Source: an uncultured bacterium (GTDB taxonomy: Bacteria > Cyanobacteriota > Vampirovibrionia > Gastranaerophilales > Gastranaerophilaceae). From it: DNA of 49,345 bases. The notes under the pieces were generated by a model. The model did not search any database. It saw only the letters and a program-made list of their open reading frames with translations, and was not told where the DNA came from. The stretch spans positions 1-49,345 of the forward strand of contig CACYUI010000022.1 of NCBI GenBank assembly GCA_902777605.1. The letters are read 5' to 3'. This document shows, in pieces, positions 18,056 to 27,380 of this stretch. Made by a program: the position numbers and the translations under genes. The stretch's first letter is position 1. The number at the start of each line of letters is the position of its first letter.

Positions 18056-18283
18056 CTATCTTAATTTTACAGTAACTGATTTAGCTTTTTGAGTGTATTC
18101 AAGCTTGTCTTCTCTTGATAACCAGCCTAAACCCATTTCTGTGAAGTTGTCGTTTAAGCTCAAATCTTTTTTCATTTTGTTGATTGAAACTTCGCCTTTA
18201 TTAGAAAGGTAATTGTAGATTTGACCAGCTGATTCGATGATTTGTTCTTGGATACCCATTTTTACTTCTTTTGTTCTTGCCAT
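18056..18283 (-). CDS. Small winged-helix protein (DUF2582-like)
   Basis: A 75-residue protein matching the winged-helix DUF2582 pattern: an N-terminal helix (IIESAGQIYNYLSNKGEVSINKMKKDL), then the conserved LGWLSREDKLEY and a short beta wing (KSVTVKLR). Such proteins look like DNA-binding folds, but their role is not known to me. A strong AGGAG ribosome site and its own terminator mark it as a monocistronic unit. Confidence 0.75.
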   Translation of the reverse strand: MARTKEVKMGIQEQIIESAGQIYNYLSNKGEVSINKMKKDLSLNDNFTEMGLGWLSREDKLEYTQKAKSVTVKLR

Positions 18284-18409
18284 TTTTCTAATCTCCTTCT
18301 AAATATATTGTGTGTTTGTAAAATAGCTTACGAATTTCATTCTATTAAAAATTTTCTTATTTGGCAAGTGGTTTGAAGGGTTTTTGTGATAAAATAGTCT
18401 ATAAGGAGT

Positions 18410-21400
18410 ATGTTATTAAATTGTATTAAACCCAATTTTGGGCAAAAATTTTTAGTTGACAAATATATTAAGCTTATTTCAGAAGGAGTAAAACCGTCTG
18501 AAATACTGGTTCTTGTGCAAAATTCAACATTAAAAAAACAATTTATGGACATCGTTTTGGAAGAAATTTCTACTTGCGCAATTGAAAAATTAAATATTTT
18601 TTCTTTCTTTGCAATTGTTTACAATACACTTGTTGACAATTGGTGTCTTGTTGAAAATTTAATACCAACAGGAAAAACTCACATACTACCCAACCTTGTT
18701 GGGCTTGAAGTTTCGCAATTCTTATTAAAAGACATACTAAAAGAGGTCGAAGTCAAGGGTTATAATTCTAAAAAATCTTTACTCAACCAAATTTTCAGAA
18801 GATATTCTCTTATTGTACAGAATAATTTAAGCAGTGATGATATTAAGAGAAGAGCTGAAATTTTAAAGGAGCCTTTCTTCGAAGATACGGAAATTATTAT
18901 GAAAAAGCTTCTTTCTTTAACTTTAAAAAACAGAAGTTTAGATTATTTGAGACAGACTCTAATTTTTCAACATATATATAAACATACGGATTATTTTAAA
19001 AATATAAAATATCTTCTTTTAGATGATGCCGATGAAATGACTCCTGCATGTTTTGAGTTTATTTCACACTTAAAACCTCAGCTTAAAGATTGGTATATTT
19101 GTTTTGACTCACTCGGCTCAAGCAGGTGCGGATACCTAAGCGCCGACACTTCTATTGAATACAAATTGAAAAAACTGTTCGGAGAAGAAATTACAAATTC
19201 TGATGAAAAAATAAATCCTCAAACACTTAAAAACAGTGAAGTTATTTTCGGAAATGTTTTAGAAGAAAGGCATGAAAAATTAGAGAATTTTAGTTTAATA
19301 TCTCTATCTAAAAGAGCGGAAATACTGGATTACACAATTATAAAAATAAAAAAATTATTATCAGAAAATATTAAGCCGAAAGATATTGTAATAATAACTC
19401 CGCTTCAAGATGAAATGCTAAAATTTACGCTTGAAGAAAAACTGAATAAGCAATGCAGCCTTTTATTTTTATCAGGAAATGAAAAGCTGATTTCCAACCC
19501 GCTTGTAAAAGCGAGTTTAAACATTCTTAAACTCATGTTGGATATTGAAGTTAGCGAGATTGACTTAAGAAGTATAATATCAGATTACATAGGAATTCCT
19601 CTAAAATATTCAAAAGAAATCATTGAGTCATATAAAAATTCTCAAAAACTACCTGCAAAAATTTCCAATTACGATGAAAAATATCAAAAATTTTATTCTG
19701 CATTTTCTGAAATAAAAGATGCTGATATGAAACTTTCGAGAAAAGTTTTTGAAATGTTTTACCGAGTAGTTGAATATACAGACGAAACAAAGATTAATAA
19801 ATTTAATTTCTTTATAAAACAGCTCAGGGATTTTGAAAATGTTTTAGGCGCTGAAACGGTAATAGAGCGCGCAAAAGAAATTATTACTCAATTTGAAAAT
19901 TCAATTATTGCAGAAAACCCGAGTTCAACGCTTGAAATTACGGAAAATGATTTAATAATAGCGACTCCGCAAAAAATAATAGATAATAAAATAACTTCTA
20001 AATACCAGTTTTGGCTTGATGTTTCACATTCAGACTGGGTAAAAACAGATACGGGACCACTATATAACGCTTGGGTAATGCAGGCTGATTGGACAAAAGA
20101 TGAGTATACGGTAGAAGATGATATTTTCTTATCAAAACAAAAAACTGCAAGAATTTTAAGGAAATTACTACTTTTATCACAAGGTGAAATTTGGGCGCTA
20201 TCCAGTCTTTTCGATCCATCGGGAGTAGAAAATCTCGGTGGTATAGAAGAGTATCTTGCAGGTAAAAATGAAACAGAACAAGATATTAAACCCGCTTTTC
20301 ATATCATTCCAAGAGATGACCAAAAACCTGTTTTAGATTATCAAAAAGGCTCTATGGCAATATCTGCTGTCCCAGGAGCAGGTAAAACAACAATATTATT
20401 AGCGCTCATAGTAAAACTTATGAATAGGGGAGTTAACCCCAATAATATTTATGTACTCACATACATGGATTCTGCCGCAAGAAACTTTAGGGAAAGAATA
20501 AAGAACATGTGTCCTAATTCCCTGCAAATGCCGAACATTAGTACAATCCACGGGCTTGCCCTCAAAATACTTAAAGAAAATTCAAATTTTGAACGGCTTA
20601 ATTTAAGTTCGGATTTTGAGATTTGCGATGACACTCAGAGAATGAGAATTATAAGAAATATTTCCGGCAAAAATACAAAAACAGAGCTTGAAGAATTTGA
20701 CAGAGCAATTTCTGTACTAAAGCTTCAAGAGGGAAATATTGATACGCCATCAGGCGACAAAAAAACTGAAAAATTTAAAACTTTCTATAAACAATATCAA
20801 GAACAATTGAGAGAATTTAATATGATAGATTACGATGATATTCTTATTTTGTCGGTAAAACTTCTTGAAAACAATCATGATATTTTAAAATATTATCAAG
20901 AAATTTGTGAATATATTATCGAAGACGAAGCACAGGATTCATCAGGTGTTCAGCAAAGGCTCATAGGATTGTTGAGCGGAAAGCATAAAAACCTTATCAG
21001 GTGCGGAGATATAAATCAGGCTATTACAACAACTTTTTCTAACGCAGATGTGGAAGGGTTCAGAAACTTTATAAAAACTGCTGACAAAACAGTTGAGATG
21101 AACCGCTCTCAAAGATGCACGCAAGATGTTATGAATTTGGCAAACAAGCTTGTTGATTGGGGTAGCGAATTATTACCCAAAGCTTTCTATAAAATACACA
21201 TGAACGGAGTTGAAGGAAAGAATCCTGTTCAGAACAATGCAATTTTTTCAAGAGTTTTTGAAAATACCTTTGCAGAGCGTAACTATATATTAAAAGAGAT
21301 AAAAAATATTCTGACCAAAAATAAAGATGCAACTGTCGGAATACTTTTGAGAAACAATTTTCAAGTTGCATCTTGGACAAGTTTTATAAACGATGCAGGG

Positions 21401-22231
21401 CTAAAAACAATTACAAGAAGTGAATCACTCGGTCAAAAAGCAGTGTTTAACACTATTTTTTCAATACTAAAATTTATAAAAACTCCGTTTGATAACGAAA
21501 TTTTGGCGCAAGCTTATGAAACACTTTCCGAATTTGGGTTCTACAAGCCAAGACTTCAAACGGAAATACGAGCCTGCGAAACTCCTTTTATAGAAAAAGA
21601 CGGCGATGATATTGAATCATCTGAGCTGTCACAATTTTTATGGGATATGCAATATTGGTTGAATTCCTCAACACTTCCTCTTGAAGAGCTTGTAATAAAA
21701 ATAGGTCTTTTCTATTACACAAGCGACATTGAGAAGTCCAATGTATATTTAATAGCCATCTTAGTCAAAAGATTAAACAGTTCAAACGATTTTAATATCA
21801 CTCTTGAAAGACTCGACACACTCGCTAAAAAGCCGTCATTAAGCGGTTTTAAGTTCTTCTCTGAAGAAGAGGACAAGGATGCTGCAAAGGGAAAAGTTCA
21901 AATTATGACTCTTCACAAATCTAAGGGCGATGAATTTGATTATGTATTCCTGCCTGAAATGACGGAAAAATCACTCTCAATAGATGTTAATCAAGCAAAA
22001 CTGAAATCTTCTTCTATCTTTATGGAGGAAGTAAAGTCATTTAACCCGAATTACAAAAAGAAAACGGAATTGGAGTTGAAAGAATTTAATTCGGAAGAAT
22101 CTTTGAGGTTATTATATGTTGCTATAACAAGGGCTCAGAAAAAGTTATACATAACAACTTCTTCTAAAACAAAAGCCTTTGGAAAAGAAGTCACTCAAGA
22201 GCCGAGCATTATTTTTGAGTATGTTTTATAA
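18410..22231 (+). CDS. Double-module UvrD/Rep-like (SF1) helicase fusion
   Basis: The C-terminal half (about 635-1273) is an intact SF1A helicase: motif I AVPGAGKTT (K659), Ia YVLTYMDSAA, II EDEAQDSS (D839, E840), III/IV with NRSQRC, V MTLHKSKGDEFDYVFLP (1166 on) and VI YVAITRA (R1241). The N-terminal half looks like a decayed copy of the same fold: NFGQKF in the P-loop position, ILVLVQNST (Ia), LLLDDADEMTP (II, D205-E209) and a domain 2-like KPKDIVIITPLQDEM. The layout recalls AddB (dead helicase) joined to AddA, but no nuclease domain or Fe-S cysteine set is seen at the end. It presumably acts in recombination or repair. A ribosome site, AAGGAG, lies only one base from the ATG, and a terminator follows directly. 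Confidence 0.85.
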   Translation: MLLNCIKPNFGQKFLVDKYIKLISEGVKPSEILVLVQNSTLKKQFMDIVLEEISTCAIEKLNIFSFFAIVYNTLVDNWCLVENLIPTGKTHILPNLVGLEVSQFLLKDILKEVEVKGYNSKKSLLNQIFRRYSLIVQNNLSSDDIKRRAEILKEPFFEDTEIIMKKLLSLTLKNRSLDYLRQTLIFQHIYKHTDYFKNIKYLLLDDADEMTPACFEFISHLKPQLKDWYICFDSLGSSRCGYLSADTSIEYKLKKLFGEEITNSDEKINPQTLKNSEVIFGNVLEERHEKLENFSLISLSKRAEILDYTIIKIKKLLSENIKPKDIVIITPLQDEMLKFTLEEKLNKQCSLLFLSGNEKLISNPLVKASLNILKLMLDIEVSEIDLRSIISDYIGIPLKYSKEIIESYKNSQKLPAKISNYDEKYQKFYSAFSEIKDADMKLSRKVFEMFYRVVEYTDETKINKFNFFIKQLRDFENVLGAETVIERAKEIITQFENSIIAENPSSTLEITENDLIIATPQKIIDNKITSKYQFWLDVSHSDWVKTDTGPLYNAWVMQADWTKDEYTVEDDIFLSKQKTARILRKLLLLSQGEIWALSSLFDPSGVENLGGIEEYLAGKNETEQDIKPAFHIIPRDDQKPVLDYQKGSMAISAVPGAGKTTILLALIVKLMNRGVNPNNIYVLTYMDSAARNFRERIKNMCPNSLQMPNISTIHGLALKILKENSNFERLNLSSDFEICDDTQRMRIIRNISGKNTKTELEEFDRAISVLKLQEGNIDTPSGDKKTEKFKTFYKQYQEQLREFNMIDYDDILILSVKLLENNHDILKYYQEICEYIIEDEAQDSSGVQQRLIGLLSGKHKNLIRCGDINQAITTTFSNADVEGFRNFIKTADKTVEMNRSQRCTQDVMNLANKLVDWGSELLPKAFYKIHMNGVEGKNPVQNNAIFSRVFENTFAERNYILKEIKNILTKNKDATVGILLRNNFQVASWTSFINDAGLKTITRSESLGQKAVFNTIFSILKFIKTPFDNEILAQAYETLSEFGFYKPRLQTEIRACETPFIEKDGDDIESSELSQFLWDMQYWLNSSTLPLEELVIKIGLFYYTSDIEKSNVYLIAILVKRLNSSNDFNITLERLDTLAKKPSLSGFKFFSEEEDKDAAKGKVQIMTLHKSKGDEFDYVFLPEMTEKSLSIDVNQAKLKSSSIFMEEVKSFNPNYKKKTELELKEFNSEESLRLLYVAITRAQKKLYITTSSKTKAFGKEVTQEPSIIFEYVL

Positions 22232-22254
22232 ATAGACCACATGGTCTATTTTTT
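22231..22254 (+). terminator. Intrinsic terminator after the helicase gene
   Basis: AATAGACC-ACAT-GGTCTATT followed by TTTT begins at the last base of the helicase stop codon. An 8-bp stem with a 4-base loop and U-tract separates it from the flagellar operon. Confidence 0.85.
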
Positions 22255-22282
22255 ATAAAAATTACAAAAAAATTTTAATCCT

Positions 22283-22346
22283 TTGATTGATGTCTGTATA
22301 CAAAATACAGTTTATATTGTATGTGGAGGGTAATATATTTCCCTCC
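22283..22346 (+). promoter_or_regulatory. Promoter and hairpin leader of the slt-flgF-flgG unit
   Basis: TTGATT (22283-22288), 17 bases, TACAGT (22306-22311). Downstream, GGAGGG and CCCTCC (22325-22330, 22341-22346) can form a stem in the 5' leader. The sequence from -35 to the hairpin closely matches the one upstream of flgI (27233-27305), including GATGTC after the -35 and TATGTGG before the hairpin, so the two units are probably co-regulated. Confidence 0.6.
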
Positions 22347-22430
22347 GTGTGGTAAGTAGGGGTAAATGAGAAAGGTATATTAATCATTAACTCCAAATTT
22401 GTAAAAATGTGAGAGAGGTATAGCGTAAGT

Positions 22431-22982
22431 ATGAATCTTACGAGTTTGGACATAACTTTACATAGAATTCAATCGATTGAACAAGGTTTTCAATCGCTTA
22501 TGTCATACACTGCTCAAAAACCAACCGAAAATTTTCAAAAAATTCTTGACAGTTCAATAGAACATACTAAAAATCCTACACCGACTTCAAGAACGGAAAT
22601 TAACAATTTGATTGACAAATACGCAACAGAAACAGGTTTGGATGTAGATTTTGTTAAAGCTGTTATAAATCAAGAATCAGGATTCAATCCTAACGCAACT
22701 TCAAAATGCGGAGCAATGGGTTTAATGCAATTAATGCCTTCTACTGCAAAGGGACTCGGTGTTACTAACGCCTATGACCCCGAACAAAATATTCAAGGCG
22801 GAACAAAGTACCTTAAAGGACTTATGGACAGGTTTGATAACAACAAGTCGTTAGCACTTGCAGCCTACAATGCAGGTCCTAACGCAGTAAAGAAATACGG
22901 CGGAATTCCTCCGTATCAGGAAACCCAAAATTATGTAAAAAATGTATTATCTCGTTATGACAGAATGAAAGGGGCAAACTAA
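22431..22982 (+). CDS. Lytic transglycosylase (SLT domain), flagellar operon
   Basis: A 183-residue protein: about 55 residues of linker, then an SLT/lysozyme-fold domain with the catalytic Glu in [12 protein letters not shown], the [10 protein letters not shown] core and [11 protein letters not shown]. It cleaves peptidoglycan glycan strands. No signal peptide is evident, so it may leave through the flagellar export apparatus. Its stop overlaps the flgF start (TAATG), and the FlgJ in this cluster lacks a muramidase domain, so this enzyme probably opens the wall for rod passage. Confidence 0.88.
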   Translation: MNLTSLDITLHRIQSIEQGFQSLMSYTAQKPTENFQKILDSSIEHTKNPTPTSRTEINNLIDKYATETGLDVDFVKAVINQESGFNPNATSKCGAMGLMQLMPSTAKGLGVTNAYDPEQNIQGGTKYLKGLMDRFDNNKSLALAAYNAGPNAVKKYGGIPPYQETQNYVKNVLSRYDRMKGAN

Positions 22983-23806
22983 TGATAGTAAGAGGAATGG
23001 AAGCTTGCGCAAACGGTATGCTTGCCCTTATGGATGCAAACGACAATACTGCAAATAACCTTGCCAATGTAAATACTTACGGTTTCAAAAAGGGTTCTAT
23101 TCGTTTTAAAGATGTTATGCAATCTGCCATATATTCTCAAAACGACAGTGTAATCCGTTCTTCTAACGATTCAAGATATTTAGGAACTTTGAGTGTCGGA
23201 AGTGAATCGCTCACATACACTCACGATTTTTCTCAAGGTGCATTGACAAAAACCGATAACCCTTACGATTTAGCGATAGAAGGTGACGGTTTCTTCAAAA
23301 TTCAAAACTCTGACGGAAAAATTTCTTACACAAGAAACGGTTCGTTTACCCGCAACAATGACGATTACCTTGTTACAAAACAAGGGGAATATGTTCTTGA
23401 TGTCAGAAACAGAAGAATAAGAATGATTCCGGAAGACTTGGATCCTGATTTAATCAGAGATAAAGTTGAAATAATTATCGGTGAAAACGGTAACATAGAA
23501 TTGAATGCAGGTATGCAAAAAATACCTATGCAAACAATCGGCATTTGGGATTTTTCGAACAAAGATGATTTGTTTGAAATCAGCGATACAAGATTTATTC
23601 CCAAAACGCCAGATGAAAATCCAGAACTTCGTTCGGAAAAATTTTCGGTACAACAAGGTATGCTTGAACTTTCTAATTCAAATGTAATCAGAGAAATGAT
23701 AAGCACAATTAACACAACTAGGAATTATGAAAGTTTAGCAAAAATCGTTAGCACAAACGGTGAAATGCTGACTACTGCAGTAGCAGTCGGAAGACTTAGA
23801 ACATAA
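22982..23806 (+). CDS. flgF: Flagellar proximal rod protein FlgF (FlgF/FlgG family)
   Basis: A basal-body rod protein exported through the flagellar type III apparatus. The N-terminal rod motif reads ANDNTANNLANVNTYGFKK, the central EGDGFFKI box is present, and the C-terminal helix (QQGMLELSNSNVIREMISTINTTRNYE) matches the FlgF/FlgG class. The 274-residue length and its position before a canonical flgG support FlgF. It is coupled to slt by a one-base overlap. Confidence 0.85.
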   Translation: MIVRGMEACANGMLALMDANDNTANNLANVNTYGFKKGSIRFKDVMQSAIYSQNDSVIRSSNDSRYLGTLSVGSESLTYTHDFSQGALTKTDNPYDLAIEGDGFFKIQNSDGKISYTRNGSFTRNNDDYLVTKQGEYVLDVRNRRIRMIPEDLDPDLIRDKVEIIIGENGNIELNAGMQKIPMQTIGIWDFSNKDDLFEISDTRFIPKTPDENPELRSEKFSVQQGMLELSNSNVIREMISTINTTRNYESLAKIVSTNGEMLTTAVAVGRLRT

Positions 23807-23858
23807 AACAGCAAACCAAATTAATAAAAGAATAACTACCAGACTTTAGGAGAGAAAA

Positions 23859-24644
23859 ATGTTAAGAGCACTTACAACAGCAGCAACAGGTATGATAGCA
23901 CAACAAAACTATCTTGATGTTATTGCAAACAATGTGGCAAATGTAAACACTACAGGTTACAAACAATCTCGTATTGAATTTCAGGACTTGCTCTCACAGG
24001 CGGCAAGGACACCGGGTGCTCTTATGAACCAAGGTACATACCAGCCTGTAGGTATTGAAATCGGATTAGGTGTAAAAACCGCAGCTACAACAAGAGTTTT
24101 CACTCAAGGTGTTGCAATCTCTACAGGAAGGCAGCTTGATATAGAAATCGAAGGTGACGGCTTTTTACAGGTAATGAAAGAGGACGGTTCGCTTGCGTAC
24201 ACTCGTGACGGTTGTTTACAGGTTGACTCACTCGGTCAATTGTGTACTAATGACGGTTTACTAATTCAGCCGTCTGTATCAATTCCTCGTGATGCTACCG
24301 AAATCACTATTACACAAGACGGTAACATCTCGGTAACTCTTCCAGGGCAGACACAACAATCAACGGTCGGTTCACTCCAGTTGGTTAAATTCCAAAACCC
24401 AGCAGGCTTGTTATCCATAGGTCACAACTTGTATCAGGAAACTCAAGCATCAGGTAACCCTGTTCAAGATACTCCGGGGCAAAACGGTTTAGGTTTAATC
24501 CAACAGGGTATGTTAGAAGGTTCTAATGTTCAAATTGTTGATGAGCTTGTAGGTCTAATCAAGGCTGAGCGTGCATTTGAATCTAATTCAAGATTGATTA
24601 CCGCATCAAGTAACATACTTCAAGTTACTAACAATATGACATAG
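23859..24644 (+). CDS. flgG: Flagellar distal rod protein FlgG
   Basis: The 261-residue protein has the full FlgG signature: MLRALTTAATGMIAQQ, IANNVANVNTTGYKQSRIEFQDLL, the EGDGFLQV box and a C-terminal GMLEGSNVQIVDELVGLIKAERAFESNSR. It forms the distal rod that crosses the P and L rings. TTAGGAGAG stands before the ATG. It follows flgF after 52 bases. Confidence 0.95.
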   Translation: MLRALTTAATGMIAQQNYLDVIANNVANVNTTGYKQSRIEFQDLLSQAARTPGALMNQGTYQPVGIEIGLGVKTAATTRVFTQGVAISTGRQLDIEIEGDGFLQVMKEDGSLAYTRDGCLQVDSLGQLCTNDGLLIQPSVSIPRDATEITITQDGNISVTLPGQTQQSTVGSLQLVKFQNPAGLLSIGHNLYQETQASGNPVQDTPGQNGLGLIQQGMLEGSNVQIVDELVGLIKAERAFESNSRLITASSNILQVTNNMT

Positions 24645-24715
24645 GGAAGGGTAAATATAGACAGCAGCTTTAAGTTGCCGGCTATACAACATTAACTATA
24701 AATGGAAAATTGAAA

Positions 24716-25471
24716 ATGGAAAATGGAAAGTTGAAAATTAATATTAAAAATGTAAGTTGTTTTTTTAACATAACAAGAGCTATTCTGTTTTTGTTTGCAA
24801 TTATGCTATTCACTCCAAATGTTAACGCACAAGTTATAACCGCTAATCAGGTAAAAGTTCAGGTTGCAAAATTGTTTGAACAGAGTTATGCAAAATCAGT
24901 AAAAGGAGATGTGCAGGTTAAAATTACCGCAACTCCGTTTGCAGACTTGCAGCTTCCTGACGGAAGAGTGACTTATAAAATCGCAAGCGGAGATAAAATC
25001 CTTCCTCGTGATGTTAAAAGAGTTGATGTTTATGTTAACGGCATTCTACAAAGGACACTAAATCTTCCGGCACAAACCTCTGTATATAGAGATGTTCTCG
25101 TTGCAAACGATATGATTAATCGAGAACAAATGCTCACAAAAGATTGTATTACAGTAAAAAAAGTAGATGTTGCAAACAAAGCCGATTTTGTATTAGGCGA
25201 AGAAATGCTTGATAAAGAAATTACTACAAGAAAAATTTTCCAAAAAGGTGAAATCATAGACAAGCGTTTTGTAAAAATGCGCCCCGATGTTGCAAAGTAT
25301 TCGGATGTCAGGGTATTCTTTGTATCTAACGGTGCTGTTATGGTAACTATTGACGGAACGGCAATGAAAGACGGAATGCTTGGCGACTACATAAGTGTAG
25401 AAAATAAAAATTACAAAAAAGTTTATAACGGAAAAATTATCGGAGAAAACAAAGTTTTAGTAAACATTTAG
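24716..25471 (+). CDS. flgA: Flagellar P-ring chaperone FlgA
   Basis: FlgA is a periplasmic chaperone that helps FlgI form the P ring. A signal peptide (hydrophobic core AILFLFAIMLF, cleavage after NVNA) precedes a region ending in an SAF/ChapFlgA domain (VLVANDMINREQMLTKDCITVKKVD, LGEEMLDKEITTRKIFQKGEIIDKRFV, GDYISVENKNYKKVYNGKIIGENKV). I use the ATG at 24716; a TTG two codons upstream is also open. The start lies inside short GGAAAATTGAAAAT-type repeats (24702-24730), which makes start assignment less certain. Confidence 0.88.
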   Translation: MENGKLKINIKNVSCFFNITRAILFLFAIMLFTPNVNAQVITANQVKVQVAKLFEQSYAKSVKGDVQVKITATPFADLQLPDGRVTYKIASGDKILPRDVKRVDVYVNGILQRTLNLPAQTSVYRDVLVANDMINREQMLTKDCITVKKVDVANKADFVLGEEMLDKEITTRKIFQKGEIIDKRFVKMRPDVAKYSDVRVFFVSNGAVMVTIDGTAMKDGMLGDYISVENKNYKKVYNGKIIGENKVLVNI

Positions 25472-25505
25472 CCCAAATAAATTCACCCGACTTTCAGCAC
25501 AAAGC

Positions 25506-25533
25506 TTGAGATTCGCTCAACATGAGATATAAT
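25506..25533 (+). promoter_or_regulatory. Sigma-70 promoter for the EF-hand gene pair
   Basis: TTGAGA, 16 bases, then a perfect TATAAT. The predicted start (about 25540) lies upstream of the AAAGGA ribosome site of the EF-hand gene and shows that this pair has a promoter within the flagellar cluster. Confidence 0.65.
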
Positions 25534-25565
25534 GTTGATATACGGATATGAAAGGATTTTTGAAA

Positions 25566-26096
25566 ATGGATTTTTTTCAAAATAATGCAATTACGAATAA
25601 AAATAACAGTTTTAATTTGCAGAATAGTTTTTTTAATAAGGTTTCAGGTTACGGGAAAAATACAAGCGGAAAAGAAGCCTATTATGCAAAAAAGGGCGAG
25701 CCAATGTATATGAAAGAAATGGACTCAGATGAAGACGGAATCGTTTCTTTTGATGAATTTAAAGAATACTGTCAGGCAAACGGTATTTCTTCAAGAGAAA
25801 TGGTTAAAATGGTAGAAATGGCAAATTCATACCGCACTATGCAAGCGCAAAAAAGAGCGGAAACAAACAACAAAAGTTTCCCAAATATAGAAGACAAAGT
25901 AGAATTGTCAGAAGAAGCGGTCTATGCAACACGCGGTGACGGTAAATATGACGAAGTTATGGACACGAATAGTGACGACAAGGTAACTTACAAAGAGTAT
26001 ATGGAATACTGTAAAGAACATTCTAAAGACTCAAAAACACAAAAATCAGACAATAAAACAGAAGAAACAGAAGAAACAGAAGAATCGAATGACTGA
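25566..26096 (+). CDS. EF-hand calcium-binding-like protein
   Basis: A 176-residue acidic protein with two EF-hand loops: DSDEDGIVSFDEF, a canonical DxDxDG loop with Glu at position 12, and DTNSDDKVTYKEY, which has Asp in place of the usual Gly at position 6. The flanks are Asn/Lys-rich and the C-terminus is a Glu/Thr repeat. No signal peptide is seen. The ATG at 25566 is preferred over the one at 25548 because AAAGGA (25551-25556) lies 9 bases before it and the promoter would start only about 8 bases before 25548. It overlaps the next gene by 8 bases. Its role in the flagellar cluster is unknown. Confidence 0.75.
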   Translation: MDFFQNNAITNKNNSFNLQNSFFNKVSGYGKNTSGKEAYYAKKGEPMYMKEMDSDEDGIVSFDEFKEYCQANGISSREMVKMVEMANSYRTMQAQKRAETNNKSFPNIEDKVELSEEAVYATRGDGKYDEVMDTNSDDKVTYKEYMEYCKEHSKDSKTQKSDNKTEETEETEESND

Positions 26097-27063
26097 AATC
26101 GGATATTATAATTATTACAATATTCAAGGTCGCAGAAATGTTGATACACCTGATGATTGGTATCAGAAAATGGTTAATCAATATGAGTCAGATGACCTTA
26201 GAACAAAAGATGAAATGCTTAACCCTTATTCCGATTTAAACAAAAGCACACACGCGTTAGATGAAAAACTTGCTTCTTGGGCTGAGGGAATGAGAACAAA
26301 ATTTTCAAATGCTGATGATGTTGATAAATACTTATGCAAAAAATATTTCGGACAAGAGAGAATCGGTTATACTATGAAAGACCAAGAACCTGAAAAATAT
26401 GCTATGTATAAAAATGACTTGAATATGGTTATGTATGGCACAGTAAAAGCATATCAATTCAACCTAAAAGACCCTAGACTTACTTCCGCAGATGAATACG
26501 ATAAAGCGGAAGAAAAGGCAAAACACGATTCTATCAGCAACAATATGGCTCATCTACTTGAAAATAACGGAATTGATATTGGTAATAATTCTTTGTTATT
26601 TTCTATTAACCCTTATTCCGGGGTAAATGGAATTCAAATTGATGGTATTGATGATTTAAATATGAAGTCTATTCTCCTGCAAGCATTAGATAAAAACAAC
26701 AATTCAACAAATCTTCTGCATTATGGTATGCAAAGTCAAAATGTAGATAGTGATGCAAGAACAAAATATCGTGCTTATACTTCACTAAAAGAATATACAG
26801 GACTTGATTTATCTGAATTAATACTCAAAGACGGAGAATATTATACAGCCGACGGACAAGGGGTAAATGAACTTTTAAAAGAAGGCATAGAAAGTTCAAA
26901 CTCTGTCGGATTAGATTTCAAAGGTGCTGCTTTTAACTATGTAAAAGACTTATTGAACAAAGTTGCCGAAAAAGGTTGGAACTTAATGCCGGATTTAGAT
27001 ATAAAAATCGGTTATTCAAAAGAGAATGGATTTTATACTCTCGGAAATTCATACGAAGTATAA
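26089..27063 (+). CDS. Unknown protein resembling DUF4885-type proteins
   Basis: A 324-residue protein without signal peptide or membrane segment. The C-terminal half (LLENNGIDIGNNSLLFSINPY, then a GIDD segment, NNNSTNLLHYGM, TGLDLSELILKDGEYYTADGQG) follows a layout I associate with DUF4885, a domain of unknown function; this match is from memory and unverified. The N-terminus (to about residue 110) is charged and Tyr-rich. Translation is coupled to the EF-hand gene by an 8-base overlap, implying a functional pair. It is followed by 317 bases without a gene. Confidence 0.55.
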   Translation: MTEIGYYNYYNIQGRRNVDTPDDWYQKMVNQYESDDLRTKDEMLNPYSDLNKSTHALDEKLASWAEGMRTKFSNADDVDKYLCKKYFGQERIGYTMKDQEPEKYAMYKNDLNMVMYGTVKAYQFNLKDPRLTSADEYDKAEEKAKHDSISNNMAHLLENNGIDIGNNSLLFSINPYSGVNGIQIDGIDDLNMKSILLQALDKNNNSTNLLHYGMQSQNVDSDARTKYRAYTSLKEYTGLDLSELILKDGEYYTADGQGVNELLKEGIESSNSVGLDFKGAAFNYVKDLLNKVAEKGWNLMPDLDIKIGYSKENGFYTLGNSYEV

Positions 27064-27380
27064 TATTAAACAAGTCCTCATTGCCAACTCGACTGAAATT
27101 GTTATTGTCAGGTAAAACCTGACCTACAACTATTGTCCTGTTTTAGGGGTGCACTTCAAGTAATGCCGACCTATATTACTAATCAGACATAATAGCATCA
27201 ACCGATATCAAGATGGAAAATATTTCCACCTTTTGAATGATGTCAACTTGCTCAAATATATTTATAGTATATGTGGGGAGGGGTAGATGTACTCATCAAA
27301 CCCTCAAGAGAATGGTAAGTAAAAAATGAACAGTGGATTTAATTCACTCGTATTAGGGTATGGGGAAAAAGAGGTAAGAT
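27064..27380 (+). promoter_or_regulatory. 317-base intergenic region with flgI promoter and hairpin leader
   Basis: It contains a small palindrome GTCAGGT-AAA-ACCTGAC (27107-27123), a TGGAAA/TTTCCA inverted repeat just before the promoter (about 27214-27228), then TTGAAT (27233-27238), 18 bases and TATATT (27257-27262). A leader follows with GAGGGG/CCCTC arms (27278-27284, 27300-27305). The promoter and leader resemble those before slt. No coding sequence is apparent. Confidence 0.55.
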
